This document shows positions 1-6,139 of a stretch of 6,514 nt of DNA, piece after piece (position 1 is the stretch's first letter; each line of letters starts with the position of its first letter). The notes under the pieces were generated by a model. That model ran no database searches and had not been told where the DNA came from. It was given only the letters and a program-made list of their open reading frames with translations. The stretch covers positions 1-6,514 of the forward strand of contig JAJRCL010000001.1 of the NCBI GenBank assembly GCA_028679035.1, read 5' to 3'. A program made the position numbers and the translations under genes. The stretch comes from Methanomicrobiales archaeon (GTDB lineage: Archaea > Halobacteriota > Methanomicrobia > Methanomicrobiales > JACTUA01).

Positions 1-79
1 GATGGCTGTTGGCCGGATCGACGCAGGCTTGTCCTATGGAGCAGATCCATATGCCCTGCCCTATCCGGTAAGTTTGTGA
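1..79 (+). CDS. Possible 3' end of an upstream gene (partial)
   Basis: A reading frame open from the left edge ends at a TGA at 77-79 and would give a C-terminal tail ending in DPYALPYPVSL. The other two forward frames are also open over most of this short stretch, so the call is weak. I see no domain and cannot name a product. If it is real, it lies on the same strand as the nuclease-like gene with a gap of about 37 bases. The stretch could equally be noncoding leader sequence. Confidence 0.22.
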   Translation, partial: MAVGRIDAGLSYGADPYALPYPVSL

Positions 80-106
80 TGTCGGCCGTTGATAGAATGA
101 GTAACG

Positions 107-112
107 GGTGAT
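107..112 (+). promoter_or_regulatory. Ribosome binding site that decides the start of the nuclease-like gene
   Basis: GGTGAT is complementary to the archaeal 16S rRNA 3' end (AUCACCUCC) and lies 4 nt before the ATG at 117. The in-frame GTG at 108 overlaps this motif and has only weak sequence in front of it (GAGTAACG). The ATG at 117 is therefore preferred, which shortens the protein by three residues compared with the longest frame. Confidence 0.6.
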
Positions 113-116
113 CGGG

Positions 117-1736
117 ATGGCTGGCGTATGCCCGGTATGCGGGGCTCATCTGGAACTGGAAAAGCCAAAGTTCTGTCCGGAGTGCGGATCGCGCTTGAGT
201 CCACAGCCGGAAATTCAGGTGGATCGCCCGGAGCCTGCACCGATCCAACCGGACCAGGTGGAAAAATCCATCCCGGGATCGGACGCGTGTAGCATCGGCG
301 CCAAACTCGAAGACGTTGTTGCGGAGATATTCCAGAAAGACGGGTATGCGACCCAACGGCGTGTCACAATTACGGGGAGGGGAAATTACCCGGGTGAGAT
401 CGATATCGTCGCCGAACGAAACGGGGAAAAAATCGCGATCGAGTGCAAGAACCTTACGAAAACCGTCGGAATTATGGAGGTCCGGGATTTTGCGCAGAAG
501 CTCGAAGAACTGGGGCCAGGCTGGCGGGGAGTTTTTATCGCCTGTAACGATCTTACTCCCGAAGCCGATGACTTCGCAGCATCCCGGAATATTGAGGTAC
601 TGGACCCGGGCGAGATCAAGGAGAAATGGTTTGCCCTCTCCATGGGAAGAACCGGCCTGCCTGGCGAGACTATCCGGCTTGAATATGCCCTCCCGGTGGT
701 CGTCGATTATGAAACGGTCACGTTCCTGAACCTCGTGAATAAAGACAAAGTACAGGTGCGGGACGCAAAACTCGTATTTCATCCTTACTACCGGGTCCGG
801 TATACGTACCACGCGACCATCAACGATCCGGCAATGAACGTGCATACTTTTGATGACAAGGGGATCGTGATCCTGGATGCCCTGGACGGTAAGATCCTCA
901 ACCCTCCGGTGGTCGGGAAGACAAAAGCAATCGGAAAAGCGCTGAAAAATATCGTTTCGTCGGTGGCGCATGAGGAGAATACCCGTTTCCAGAAGCTGTT
1001 GCAGGAGATCTGCAAAGAGACACCGGTACGGGAATACACGATCACCATCGGAAAAGATTACCGTATCGTCCGGCTGATGGCAGAGACGACTCCCGGGGAT
1101 GCCGAGAAGTTCGCACTCGACTATATCGTCGAGAAAAATATCCATTCCGTCGAATTTGAGGTCAACGGACTTGCCGGGCGCAAGGAGACAAAGAAACGGG
1201 AGTTCGTCCCCCGGCGGGAAGATATTACCTGCACCACGGATGCTGTCCTCGTACCGAAGTGGACCGTGCACTTCGATGTCCTCGGGTTTGTGTATACCCG
1301 GGAGGCCTTCGCCTGCTCCGGAGAACTCCTGGAAGACACGCTTGAGAATTGCCCTCTCCACGCGAAATTCGGGTCACTTGCGGTAAAGAAAAAGACCGGG
1401 GCAGTGTGTGAGGTCTGCGGGCGGGCCTACTGCCGGGAACACATTCTTTCCTGCAGCTCCTGCGGGAAATGGCTCTGCGAGAACCACGCGGTGTCCTGCA
1501 GCGCCTGCGGCAGAGACTTTTGCTCACGGCATACACCGATGATCTGTCCTCTCTGTAGTAAACCTCTCTGCGGCGGGTGTGTCACCGCCTGCCCCGGATG
1601 CGGGAGGACTATCGGCGCCAATCACCTGATCGCGTGTGAGGAATGCGGACAGAAATTCTGCCCCGACTGCCTGATCAAGGAGGGAGTCATCCGCAAAAAG
1701 AGAATCTGCAGGAACTGCAGCGAAGAGCGGAAATAA
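117..1736 (+). CDS. Zinc-ribbon / Mrr-like PD-(D/E)XK nuclease protein with C-terminal Cys/His repeats
   Basis: A 539-residue, apparently soluble protein with no signal peptide or membrane segment; residues are counted from ATG 117. An N-terminal zinc ribbon has CxxC pairs at C5/C8 and C20/C23. A Pro/Glu-rich linker (about 25-58) follows. Residues 60-170 match the Mrr_cat/restriction-endonuclease-like fold: E65 in an early helix, D96 in GEIDIVAE, then E109 and K111 in AIECKN, so the catalytic set looks complete. Residues 180-400 are beta-rich and unrecognised. From C412 to C534 runs an array of paired Cys/His ligands with a roughly 15-residue repeat. By family, Mrr-like domains cleave DNA, often modified or foreign DNA, but they also occur in repair and recombination nucleases. 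No methylase or helicase gene adjoins it, so a restriction role is not shown. It stands alone on the + strand and ends in TAA, 16 bases from a convergent gene. The nuclease fold is well supported; the biological role is open. Confidence 0.88.
   Translation: MAGVCPVCGAHLELEKPKFCPECGSRLSPQPEIQVDRPEPAPIQPDQVEKSIPGSDACSIGAKLEDVVAEIFQKDGYATQRRVTITGRGNYPGEIDIVAERNGEKIAIECKNLTKTVGIMEVRDFAQKLEELGPGWRGVFIACNDLTPEADDFAASRNIEVLDPGEIKEKWFALSMGRTGLPGETIRLEYALPVVVDYETVTFLNLVNKDKVQVRDAKLVFHPYYRVRYTYHATINDPAMNVHTFDDKGIVILDALDGKILNPPVVGKTKAIGKALKNIVSSVAHEENTRFQKLLQEICKETPVREYTITIGKDYRIVRLMAETTPGDAEKFALDYIVEKNIHSVEFEVNGLAGRKETKKREFVPRREDITCTTDAVLVPKWTVHFDVLGFVYTREAFACSGELLEDTLENCPLHAKFGSLAVKKKTGAVCEVCGRAYCREHILSCSSCGKWLCENHAVSCSACGRDFCSRHTPMICPLCSKPLCGGCVTACPGCGRTIGANHLIACEECGQKFCPDCLIKEGVIRKKRICRNCSEERK
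1407..1670 (+). repeat. Six tandem ~15-residue Cys/His zinc-knuckle repeats (within the nuclease-like gene)
   Basis: Protein-level repeats with the pattern C-x2-C-x4-C-x2-[H/C] begin at C431, C446, C461, C477, C492 and C507, that is at bases 1407, 1452, 1497, 1545, 1590 and 1635, giving spacings of 15, 15, 16, 15 and 15 residues. The fourth ligand is H in repeats 1, 2, 3 and 5, and C in repeats 4 and 6. Repeat 5 has Gly (G500) in place of its third ligand. An extra CxxH (C412/H415) precedes the array and a CxxC (C531/C534) follows it. That makes 14 ligand pairs, enough for seven zinc sites if pairs combine two by two, with one site weakened. Whether they fold as treble clefs, cross-braced fingers or separate knuckles cannot be read from sequence. 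Confidence 0.8.
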
Positions 1737-1743
1737 CCGGTTG

Positions 1744-1767
1744 GATAGTCGATCACTGCCGACTATC
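1744..1767. terminator. Hairpin between convergent genes, possible bidirectional terminator
   Basis: GATAGTCG (1744-1751) and CGACTATC (1760-1767) form a perfect 8-bp stem with an 8-base loop. The stem lies between the TAA of the nuclease-like gene and the end of the amidohydrolase gene. It encloses the amidohydrolase stop codon (1753-1755) in its loop. No long T tract follows on either strand. Archaeal termination depends mainly on T tracts, so the terminator role is inferred; the hairpin itself is directly visible. Confidence 0.45.
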
Positions 1768-2604
1768 TTCGGCTAAGGTCTTTGACTGGTTGATCTCACT
1801 CTGACCGACCGTATCCCAGAACATCTCAAGCGATAGCCGGATCTTTTTACGTATTTCGGTGATTCGCAAGTGATCAGGGACTGCCTTTCCCGGCATACTG
1901 AGATCTCCCTTTTCGTAGAGTGAACGGTTGATTTCGATCTGCACCCATGGAACTCCCTTGTGCCAATAGTGGGCATTGGTGATGAATCCACCGGTAAATG
2001 GAGTGTTAATGGTAACTTCTTTCGAAAGGCCGAAGATGTCCCGGAAGGATTCCGCAAGGATTTCCATCCAGCCGGGCGGACAGGTGACCAGCCTCCCTTT
2101 CCGTGGCCTGCCCCGCACATCGCCGCTGTTTCCGAGACAAATAAGGGGGCGCAGCTTCCCTGGTTCTTTTTTCATCGGCGGGGATGCAGGAAGCATACTG
2201 TGGCAGTCGAAAGCAATCGCAATCGACCGGGTCTCGATAAGACGGTCAAGTTCCGCATGGTACGGAAAGTAATGGTCCATCAGGAGATGATGGATGGCCG
2301 TGATAGGTGGAAGCCCGCCATGCATGTACACAACATGACCGTCCACGGTCCGTCGTTTCACGATGCCATCCGGATTGCGTGGCGGGAGCGGATAGGGGGG
2401 GCGGTTCAGGTCAACCACCATACGGGAGATGGACGAATGCATTGAAGCCGCGACCGTGTTCTGGAAGTCGAACAGGTCGACCGTTGCGGGATCTGCGTAA
2501 TATGTCAGATCCTGCTCGCTGAGTACAAATTCATCCCGGATGATATCGGGGACACCGGTCCCGCCGTGGGGAATCGAGATCAGGAAAGGAAAGGTGCGGG
2601 TCAA
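1753..2604 (-). CDS. N-formylglutamate amidohydrolase family protein
   Basis: A 283-residue cytosolic protein of the N-formylglutamate amidohydrolase family (FGase, PF05013), close to the usual family length. Family-like motifs appear in order: SIPHGG (10-15), a Tyr/Asp-containing segment around YYADPATVD, VVDLNR (63-68), DCHSM (133-137), GGFIT (205-209) and QIEINRSLY (222-230). The His and Glu residues in these motifs are the likely metal and catalytic ligands. The characterised reaction is hydrolysis of N-formyl-L-glutamate to formate and glutamate, the last step of one histidine-degradation route (HutG). No other hut gene is near, so the natural substrate may be another N-formyl or N-acyl amino acid. 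The start is TTG at 2604, preceded by AGGGGGTT; the next in-frame Met is at residue 55, after the first motif, so TTG is the only sensible start. It diverges from the small zinc-ribbon gene. Confidence 0.87.
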   Translation of the reverse strand: MTRTFPFLISIPHGGTGVPDIIRDEFVLSEQDLTYYADPATVDLFDFQNTVAASMHSSISRMVVDLNRPPYPLPPRNPDGIVKRRTVDGHVVYMHGGLPPITAIHHLLMDHYFPYHAELDRLIETRSIAIAFDCHSMLPASPPMKKEPGKLRPLICLGNSGDVRGRPRKGRLVTCPPGWMEILAESFRDIFGLSKEVTINTPFTGGFITNAHYWHKGVPWVQIEINRSLYEKGDLSMPGKAVPDHLRITEIRKKIRLSLEMFWDTVGQSEINQSKTLAEDSRQ

Positions 2605-2745
2605 TGTAACCCCCTGAGTATCGGCCGGAAAGCTGTTAAGAATTGCTTCCGTATGTTCTTCCAGTTATGGCACAGAAAGTATTATGTAGTATATCCCGTA
2701 TTACATCAGTCTTCAGTAAAAGACTTTGAGGAGATGTGAAATATC
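2605..2745. promoter_or_regulatory. Divergent intergenic region with AT-rich promoter-like core and a small hairpin
   Basis: This 141-base spacer separates the start of the amidohydrolase gene (- strand) from that of the 52-codon gene (+ strand). An AT-rich segment at about 2675-2703 contains GAAAGTATTATG and AGTATATC. These resemble an archaeal BRE plus TATA box on the + strand; the complement, GATATACTACATAATAC, could serve the - strand. A perfect 6-bp inverted repeat, AGTCTT (2708-2713) and AAGACT (2720-2725) with a 6-base spacer, lies about where the + transcript should begin. It could be an operator or a leader hairpin. The exact TATA position and start site are not decidable by eye. Confidence 0.4.
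2729..2733 (+). promoter_or_regulatory. Ribosome binding site of the 52-codon gene
   Basis: AGGAG lies within GAGGAGATGTGA, which matches the archaeal anti-Shine-Dalgarno sequence, and sits 12 nt before the ATG at 2746. The spacing is somewhat long. An ATG inside the same motif (2734) is in frame but is followed directly by TGA, so 2746 is the usable start. Confidence 0.5.
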
Positions 2746-2904
2746 ATGAAAGCACGGTTCCCGGTAATACGACATTATTGCGCAAACTGCAACGGTAGCA
2801 GGGCATCGACGACATTCCCTGAAAATTTCATGGGACATATTCCGGCAGCACGACGGTGTTCCCTCTGCGGGCACCCGATGGAATTGCTCCTGGACATCGT
2901 ATAA
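2746..2904 (+). CDS. Small zinc-ribbon protein, 52 residues
   Basis: A complete 52-codon frame from ATG to TAA. The protein is basic near the N-terminus (MKARFPVIRHYC) and carries two CxxC knuckles, C12-AN-C15 and C38-SL-C41, the second followed by GHPMEL. The 22-residue spacing between the pairs fits a single zinc ribbon that fills almost the whole protein. It has a Shine-Dalgarno sequence, a promoter-like AT-rich region upstream and T tracts downstream, so it looks like a monocistronic gene and not noise. I do not recognise the family. Single zinc-ribbon miniproteins in archaea often bind nucleic acid or act as partners of larger complexes, but nothing here shows which. It is too short for many automatic gene callers. 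Confidence 0.68.
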   Translation: MKARFPVIRHYCANCNGSRASTTFPENFMGHIPAARRCSLCGHPMELLLDIV

Positions 2905-2951
2905 GGCAGGCGATATTCCTCAGAGAAGATGATTCGCCGGTTGTAATCCTG

Positions 2952-3021
2952 TTTTTAACCAGATCACGTTTTTGACGTTTGACGATACGGTACGATCATG
3001 TCCGCTGCATTACGGTTTTTT
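2952..3021 (+). terminator. Cluster of T tracts after the small zinc-ribbon gene
   Basis: Runs of T at 2952-2956 (T5), 2969-2973 (T5) and 3016-3021 (T6, followed by a further T-rich stretch to 3030) occur 48-117 bases downstream of the TAA. Successive oligo-T tracts on the coding strand are the usual archaeal transcription terminator. The rest of the 150-base convergent spacer (2905-3054) contains only a tandem TTTGACG pair (2971-2984) and no gene that I can support. No comparable T tract serves the - strand gene that ends at 3055. Confidence 0.5.
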
Positions 3022-3054
3022 CTGTTCTTTATGAATTCGTGTTCGTCATTGCAT

Positions 3055-4830
3055 TCACCGTATAACGATAAAGGCGATAATCGTCAGTAGAAACGCGAGG
3101 AGGAGAATCCCAAGGGATAACGGGGCGATGAAGATCATGATCGTGTTCACGGTCGCAGCAAGCTGGGTGACGCGGTGAGACCCGAAGATCACGACCTTTT
3201 TGCAGCATGCGGTGGAGGCTGCTACCTCGCTTTCGGTCGCGTCTGACAGCGCTTCCCGTACCCCTCGCTCAACAAACGGCAGGATATCTGCGGCGGCGAC
3301 CTTCTGGCCGATCGGATTTTTCCCGGTTATCGTATTGACGACGTGGGAGTCTGTGGTCATGATCTCGCAATCGTCCACGATCCCGAGCAACGGCGTCCGG
3401 AGCTCCTCCCGAAGGCCCTTGAGCAGATTGTTGCCATCCATGAGAATATAGGCAGTTGTCTGGCCATCCGCTTCGACTGCAAGCACCTGCACGCCGAGAT
3501 CACCGAAACCCTGGTCACGGCTGTAGGGGAAGGTCACCCGGGATACACCGATCCGGAAGGGATGCATCGGGAGGGATTTGCACGCTTCGATGCCTTCGCC
3601 GGCGCCGTAGATATATTCGGTTGCGACCCACGTCGCGGGAAGTACGGCACCGCTGACTTCAGTCATGCTGTTGTGTGCGTCGATGAACCCGAGGTGCGGG
3701 TAATAGCGGCGCCCTTCCGCCATGATCGTCGACCCGATCGAGTAATCGAGGTCTTCGGTTTTTTCCGGAGAGCGGGTAGCAACCATGAGCAGCGACGTAC
3801 CAAACCGCTGGCAAAGGATCTGCACCGATCCATAGGTAAGACGCAGGGAGCGGCTCGCTGCGTTCTGGTGGGAAAGGTCCCTGGCCGAATCCTTGATCGC
3901 AGAAAGAATCTTCTGGATCTCGCTTTCAGAGACCAGGTTGAAGTCATGCGTGGCGCATCCGTGGGCCACCATCACCTCGTCCGGGAATGACTCGTGGAGT
4001 ATTCGGGGCAGGTTGCCACCGCCGACGTCTCCCATCGGACCGGGATGCACATTCGGAATGGTCAGAATTGCCCCCTTTTTTGCGTTCCTGCGGAAGAAAA
4101 AACTCACCTGGGGAACCCAGACCTCTTCCCCGATTTTCCTGAAGAAATCCTCCATTCTCTTGTCCCCGTCCGTGAGGTGTGCGATGAAGGTGTTCAGGAA
4201 ATCCAGGCCATGGATGTGGAACGCCCGGTAGAGGGGGCGATCGATCAACCAGATCATCAGGACGGTCCCGCCGCCGAACACCACGTGTGAGACGATTGCC
4301 ACCCAGAAAAAGAGCGGGTCGAAGAAGGGTTTGACAAGGAATCCTGCGGTACTCAGGAGAAGCCCTGCGGCGCTCTGCACAAGTGCCGGGACCATAACCC
4401 GTGAGGGACGATAGTCGGCGACCGCGGCAAGGACCAGGAGGCGTATCCCGAACACGAACCCCAAAGAGAGGGCATAGAACAGCGGGAGGTAGATATCCAG
4501 CACTGGGGATCCGATGGAAAGGAGCGTGGCGATGACACCGAACACCATGCAGGCAAGGGCGAGCAGGGCAGATCGGTTCCAGGTGATCGAACCGCCGAGC
4601 CCCTGCACCATCGGTTTCGTGACGAGAAACGCGATGATCGCGGGTATGGTGAAGGCTATCGTCCCGAAAAGGTAGGGGATATGACTGGCAATGCTGCTGC
4701 CGAGGCGGCTGGTGGCAAAGTCGAAGAAGAGTCCGAGGATCAGGATGATAACGAGGGATCGCGGCCAGCTCGGGGCAGTGAAGACGAACCGCGAGAGCTT
4801 TTCCATCTTCACGTCCGGCGTGATCGACAT
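3055..4830 (-). CDS. DUF2070 family integral membrane protein
   Basis: A 591-residue protein matching the euryarchaeal DUF2070 family (PF09843), full length. Six hydrophobic segments lie in the N-terminal third (about 25-38, 50-71, 88-108, 112-136, 146-166, 172-196). A large soluble region (about 205-553) follows, then one long or two short hydrophobic segments at the C-terminus (559-590) ending in Arg. The soluble region contains enzyme-like motifs: NVHPGPMGDVGGGN (260-273), HGCATHDFN (290-298), DAHNS (384-388) and TTDSH (492-496). The His/Asp content suggests a metal-binding site. The function of the family is not known to me, and a membrane-anchored hydrolase is only an inference. The start is ATG with GGAG (4836-4839) 5 nt upstream. 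The gene lies 77 nt downstream of the kinase gene, so it may be the last gene of that operon or be transcribed separately. Confidence 0.9.
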   Translation of the reverse strand: MSITPDVKMEKLSRFVFTAPSWPRSLVIILILGLFFDFATSRLGSSIASHIPYLFGTIAFTIPAIIAFLVTKPMVQGLGGSITWNRSALLALACMVFGVIATLLSIGSPVLDIYLPLFYALSLGFVFGIRLLVLAAVADYRPSRVMVPALVQSAAGLLLSTAGFLVKPFFDPLFFWVAIVSHVVFGGGTVLMIWLIDRPLYRAFHIHGLDFLNTFIAHLTDGDKRMEDFFRKIGEEVWVPQVSFFFRRNAKKGAILTIPNVHPGPMGDVGGGNLPRILHESFPDEVMVAHGCATHDFNLVSESEIQKILSAIKDSARDLSHQNAASRSLRLTYGSVQILCQRFGTSLLMVATRSPEKTEDLDYSIGSTIMAEGRRYYPHLGFIDAHNSMTEVSGAVLPATWVATEYIYGAGEGIEACKSLPMHPFRIGVSRVTFPYSRDQGFGDLGVQVLAVEADGQTTAYILMDGNNLLKGLREELRTPLLGIVDDCEIMTTDSHVVNTITGKNPIGQKVAAADILPFVERGVREALSDATESEVAASTACCKKVVIFGSHRVTQLAATVNTIMIFIAPLSLGILLLAFLLTIIAFIVIR

Positions 4831-4907
4831 TAGTACTCCGTGATCGATCCGTTCCTGCCGGGGAAGGTATCAGATCGTTTCGGGATCAACGCTCCACACC
4901 GCACAAT

Positions 4908-5801
4908 CTACACGTCATCCCGTTCCTCCAGCAGCCCGAAATGCCGCCGGTAGCGTTCCCGCATCATAATCCAGTCAGGAAGATTGGTCTGGCATCCCGG
5001 TTTTTCTATGACAAAGGAAGCGGTGACCGTCCCGATACGGGCACATTCCAATGGCGTGTAACCCCGCACATGCCCGGTCAGGAATCCCGCACGGTAGGCG
5101 TCCCCCGCCCCGGTCGGATCCACAAGCTGTACCGGAACGACCGGGACAAAGTGCCGTTCTCCATCGACATACACGTTGCTTCCCTGCGCATCCATCGTGA
5201 TAACCGCAATCGGAATGTCACCGACGATCGATTCTTCGGACCGCCCGATTTCCCTGCTGACACCGGCGATCTCATGCCGGTTTGCGAAGAGAATGGACGT
5301 ATGGGTGAGAATCTCGCACAGCTGTTCCCGTGAATAATTCAGCAGGTCCTGGCCGGGATCGAATGAGACAACCGAACTTTTCTGTGCAACACGGACATTG
5401 AAGTCCGGGTCCGCGGTCGCGAGATGGACGAAGTCAAGGGCAGGTGCCTCCTGGTGCGCAAATGTTGCAGAGGCCCCCCATTCAAAAAAAGTAACCTGGT
5501 CGCCCTGTTCATCCGTGAACATATACGCGGTTGGCGTTCGAACTCCATCGACAACAAAAAGATTCTTGTGGATTCCCAGGTCATCCATCCAGCGGTCGTA
5601 GTCGCTGTTAACAAAGTCCTTTCCGACCGCACTGATCAGCGTTGTCTCTTCGCCCAGCCGTGCAATTCCGGCCGCGATGTTTGCAGCCCCGCCGCCGAAG
5701 TAGATCTGATGATCGGTGATATACGTGGACTCATGCCGGCCCGGAAGTTTCGGTACCCGGCAGATATGGTCGGTCGCGGTATGACCGACAACATGGATCA
5801 T
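4908..5801 (-). CDS. PfkB/ribokinase family sugar or nucleoside kinase
   Basis: A 297-residue cytosolic kinase of the PfkB (ribokinase) family, normal length. The N-terminal family signature is GGGAANIA (36-43), in the substrate-binding region. The C-terminal signature is DPTGAGDAYRAGF (228-240), with the GAGD anion hole and D234 as the expected catalytic base. An NxxE motif (N174, E177) that helps coordinate magnesium and phosphate is present, as is a DPGQ segment (148-151) that I associate with archaeal members of the family. The enzyme should phosphorylate the hydroxymethyl group of a sugar or nucleoside with a nucleotide donor. Archaeal homologues such as the Methanocaldococcus nucleoside kinase suggest nucleosides, but the substrate cannot be read from the sequence. 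Its ATG overlaps the UPF0212 stop codon by 4 nt (ATGA), with only a weak AGGA about 14 nt upstream, which points to translational coupling. Confidence 0.9.
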   Translation of the reverse strand: MIHVVGHTATDHICRVPKLPGRHESTYITDHQIYFGGGAANIAAGIARLGEETTLISAVGKDFVNSDYDRWMDDLGIHKNLFVVDGVRTPTAYMFTDEQGDQVTFFEWGASATFAHQEAPALDFVHLATADPDFNVRVAQKSSVVSFDPGQDLLNYSREQLCEILTHTSILFANRHEIAGVSREIGRSEESIVGDIPIAVITMDAQGSNVYVDGERHFVPVVPVQLVDPTGAGDAYRAGFLTGHVRGYTPLECARIGTVTASFVIEKPGCQTNLPDWIMMRERYRRHFGLLEERDDV

Positions 5802-6136
5802 AACGGGTGCACGTCCTGGACCTTGAGCGGGATATCCCGGAGTGCACGCCCCACGACCGATTTTGCGATCCTGCCGGCATGCTCTTCTGATTCCGCACGA
5901 AACACTTTGATCTCGAGAATCAGACCGACAAGAGCGGTATCGGCCACCACGATCGAACTTTCCAGTTCATTGCCGCAGTAGGGACAGTCGGCCATCCCTG
6001 TCTCAATCTCCACGAAATTTGCAGAGGGATTGAGCCGTTTTCCTGCCTCACTGATCGCAATCCCGATCGCATCATCGAGCGATGCAACGTCTTTCAGGAC
6101 CCAGGCAGACTCCAGAGTTACAAGGTAGTCGGTCAT
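5798..6136 (-). CDS. UPF0212 / DUF555 family protein
   Basis: A 112-residue protein recognised as the archaeal UPF0212 (DUF555) family, full length. A conserved-looking N-terminal half (MTDYLVTLESAWVLKDV) leads to one knuckle, C51-PY-C54-GNEL, then a beta-rich C-terminal half ending IPLKVQDVHPL. With only one CxxC, a zinc site would need dimerisation or other ligands. No biochemical role is known to me. It starts 3 nt after the TAA of the nitroreductase gene, and its stop overlaps the start of the kinase gene, so it is the middle cistron of a tight cluster. The stop codon and spacer of the upstream gene form GGTAAACA just before its ATG, giving only a poor Shine-Dalgarno sequence; it is probably translated by coupling. 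Confidence 0.88.
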   Translation of the reverse strand: MTDYLVTLESAWVLKDVASLDDAIGIAISEAGKRLNPSANFVEIETGMADCPYCGNELESSIVVADTALVGLILEIKVFRAESEEHAGRIAKSVVGRALRDIPLKVQDVHPL

Positions 6137-6139
6137 TGT

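Noticed and set aside
1225..1536. Arg-rich 103-codon frame on the - strand
   Set aside because: It is a shadow of the cysteine-repeat region of the nuclease-like gene; its composition reflects the complement of Cys/Gly codons.
1407..1670. CRISPR-like or DNA-level tandem repeat
   Set aside because: The roughly 45-base periodicity exists at the protein level (Cys/His spacing). The nucleotide units are not near-identical and there are no spacers, so this is a coding repeat.
1960..2445. 161-codon open frame on the + strand
   Set aside because: It is antisense to the amidohydrolase gene, which carries its whole motif series. No start signal or domain is seen.
2971..2984. Tandem TTTGACG-TTTGACG
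   Set aside because: Only two 7-base copies in an AT-rich spacer with no third copy nearby; this is within chance expectation.
3343..3990. 215-codon open frame on the + strand
   Set aside because: It lies wholly antisense to the DUF2070 gene, whose frame has clear family motifs and membrane segments. The predicted protein is Arg/His-rich without recognisable motifs, as expected for a shadow frame in GC-rich coding DNA.
4831..4907. Promoter for DUF2070 in the 77-base gap (CGAAACGATCTGATA on the - strand)
   Set aside because: The BRE-like CGAAA is followed by a poor TATA box, so I cannot support a promoter call over simple read-through from the kinase gene.
5424..5981. 185-codon open frame on the + strand
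   Set aside because: It is antisense to the PfkB kinase and UPF0212 genes, both strongly supported, and shows no domain of its own.
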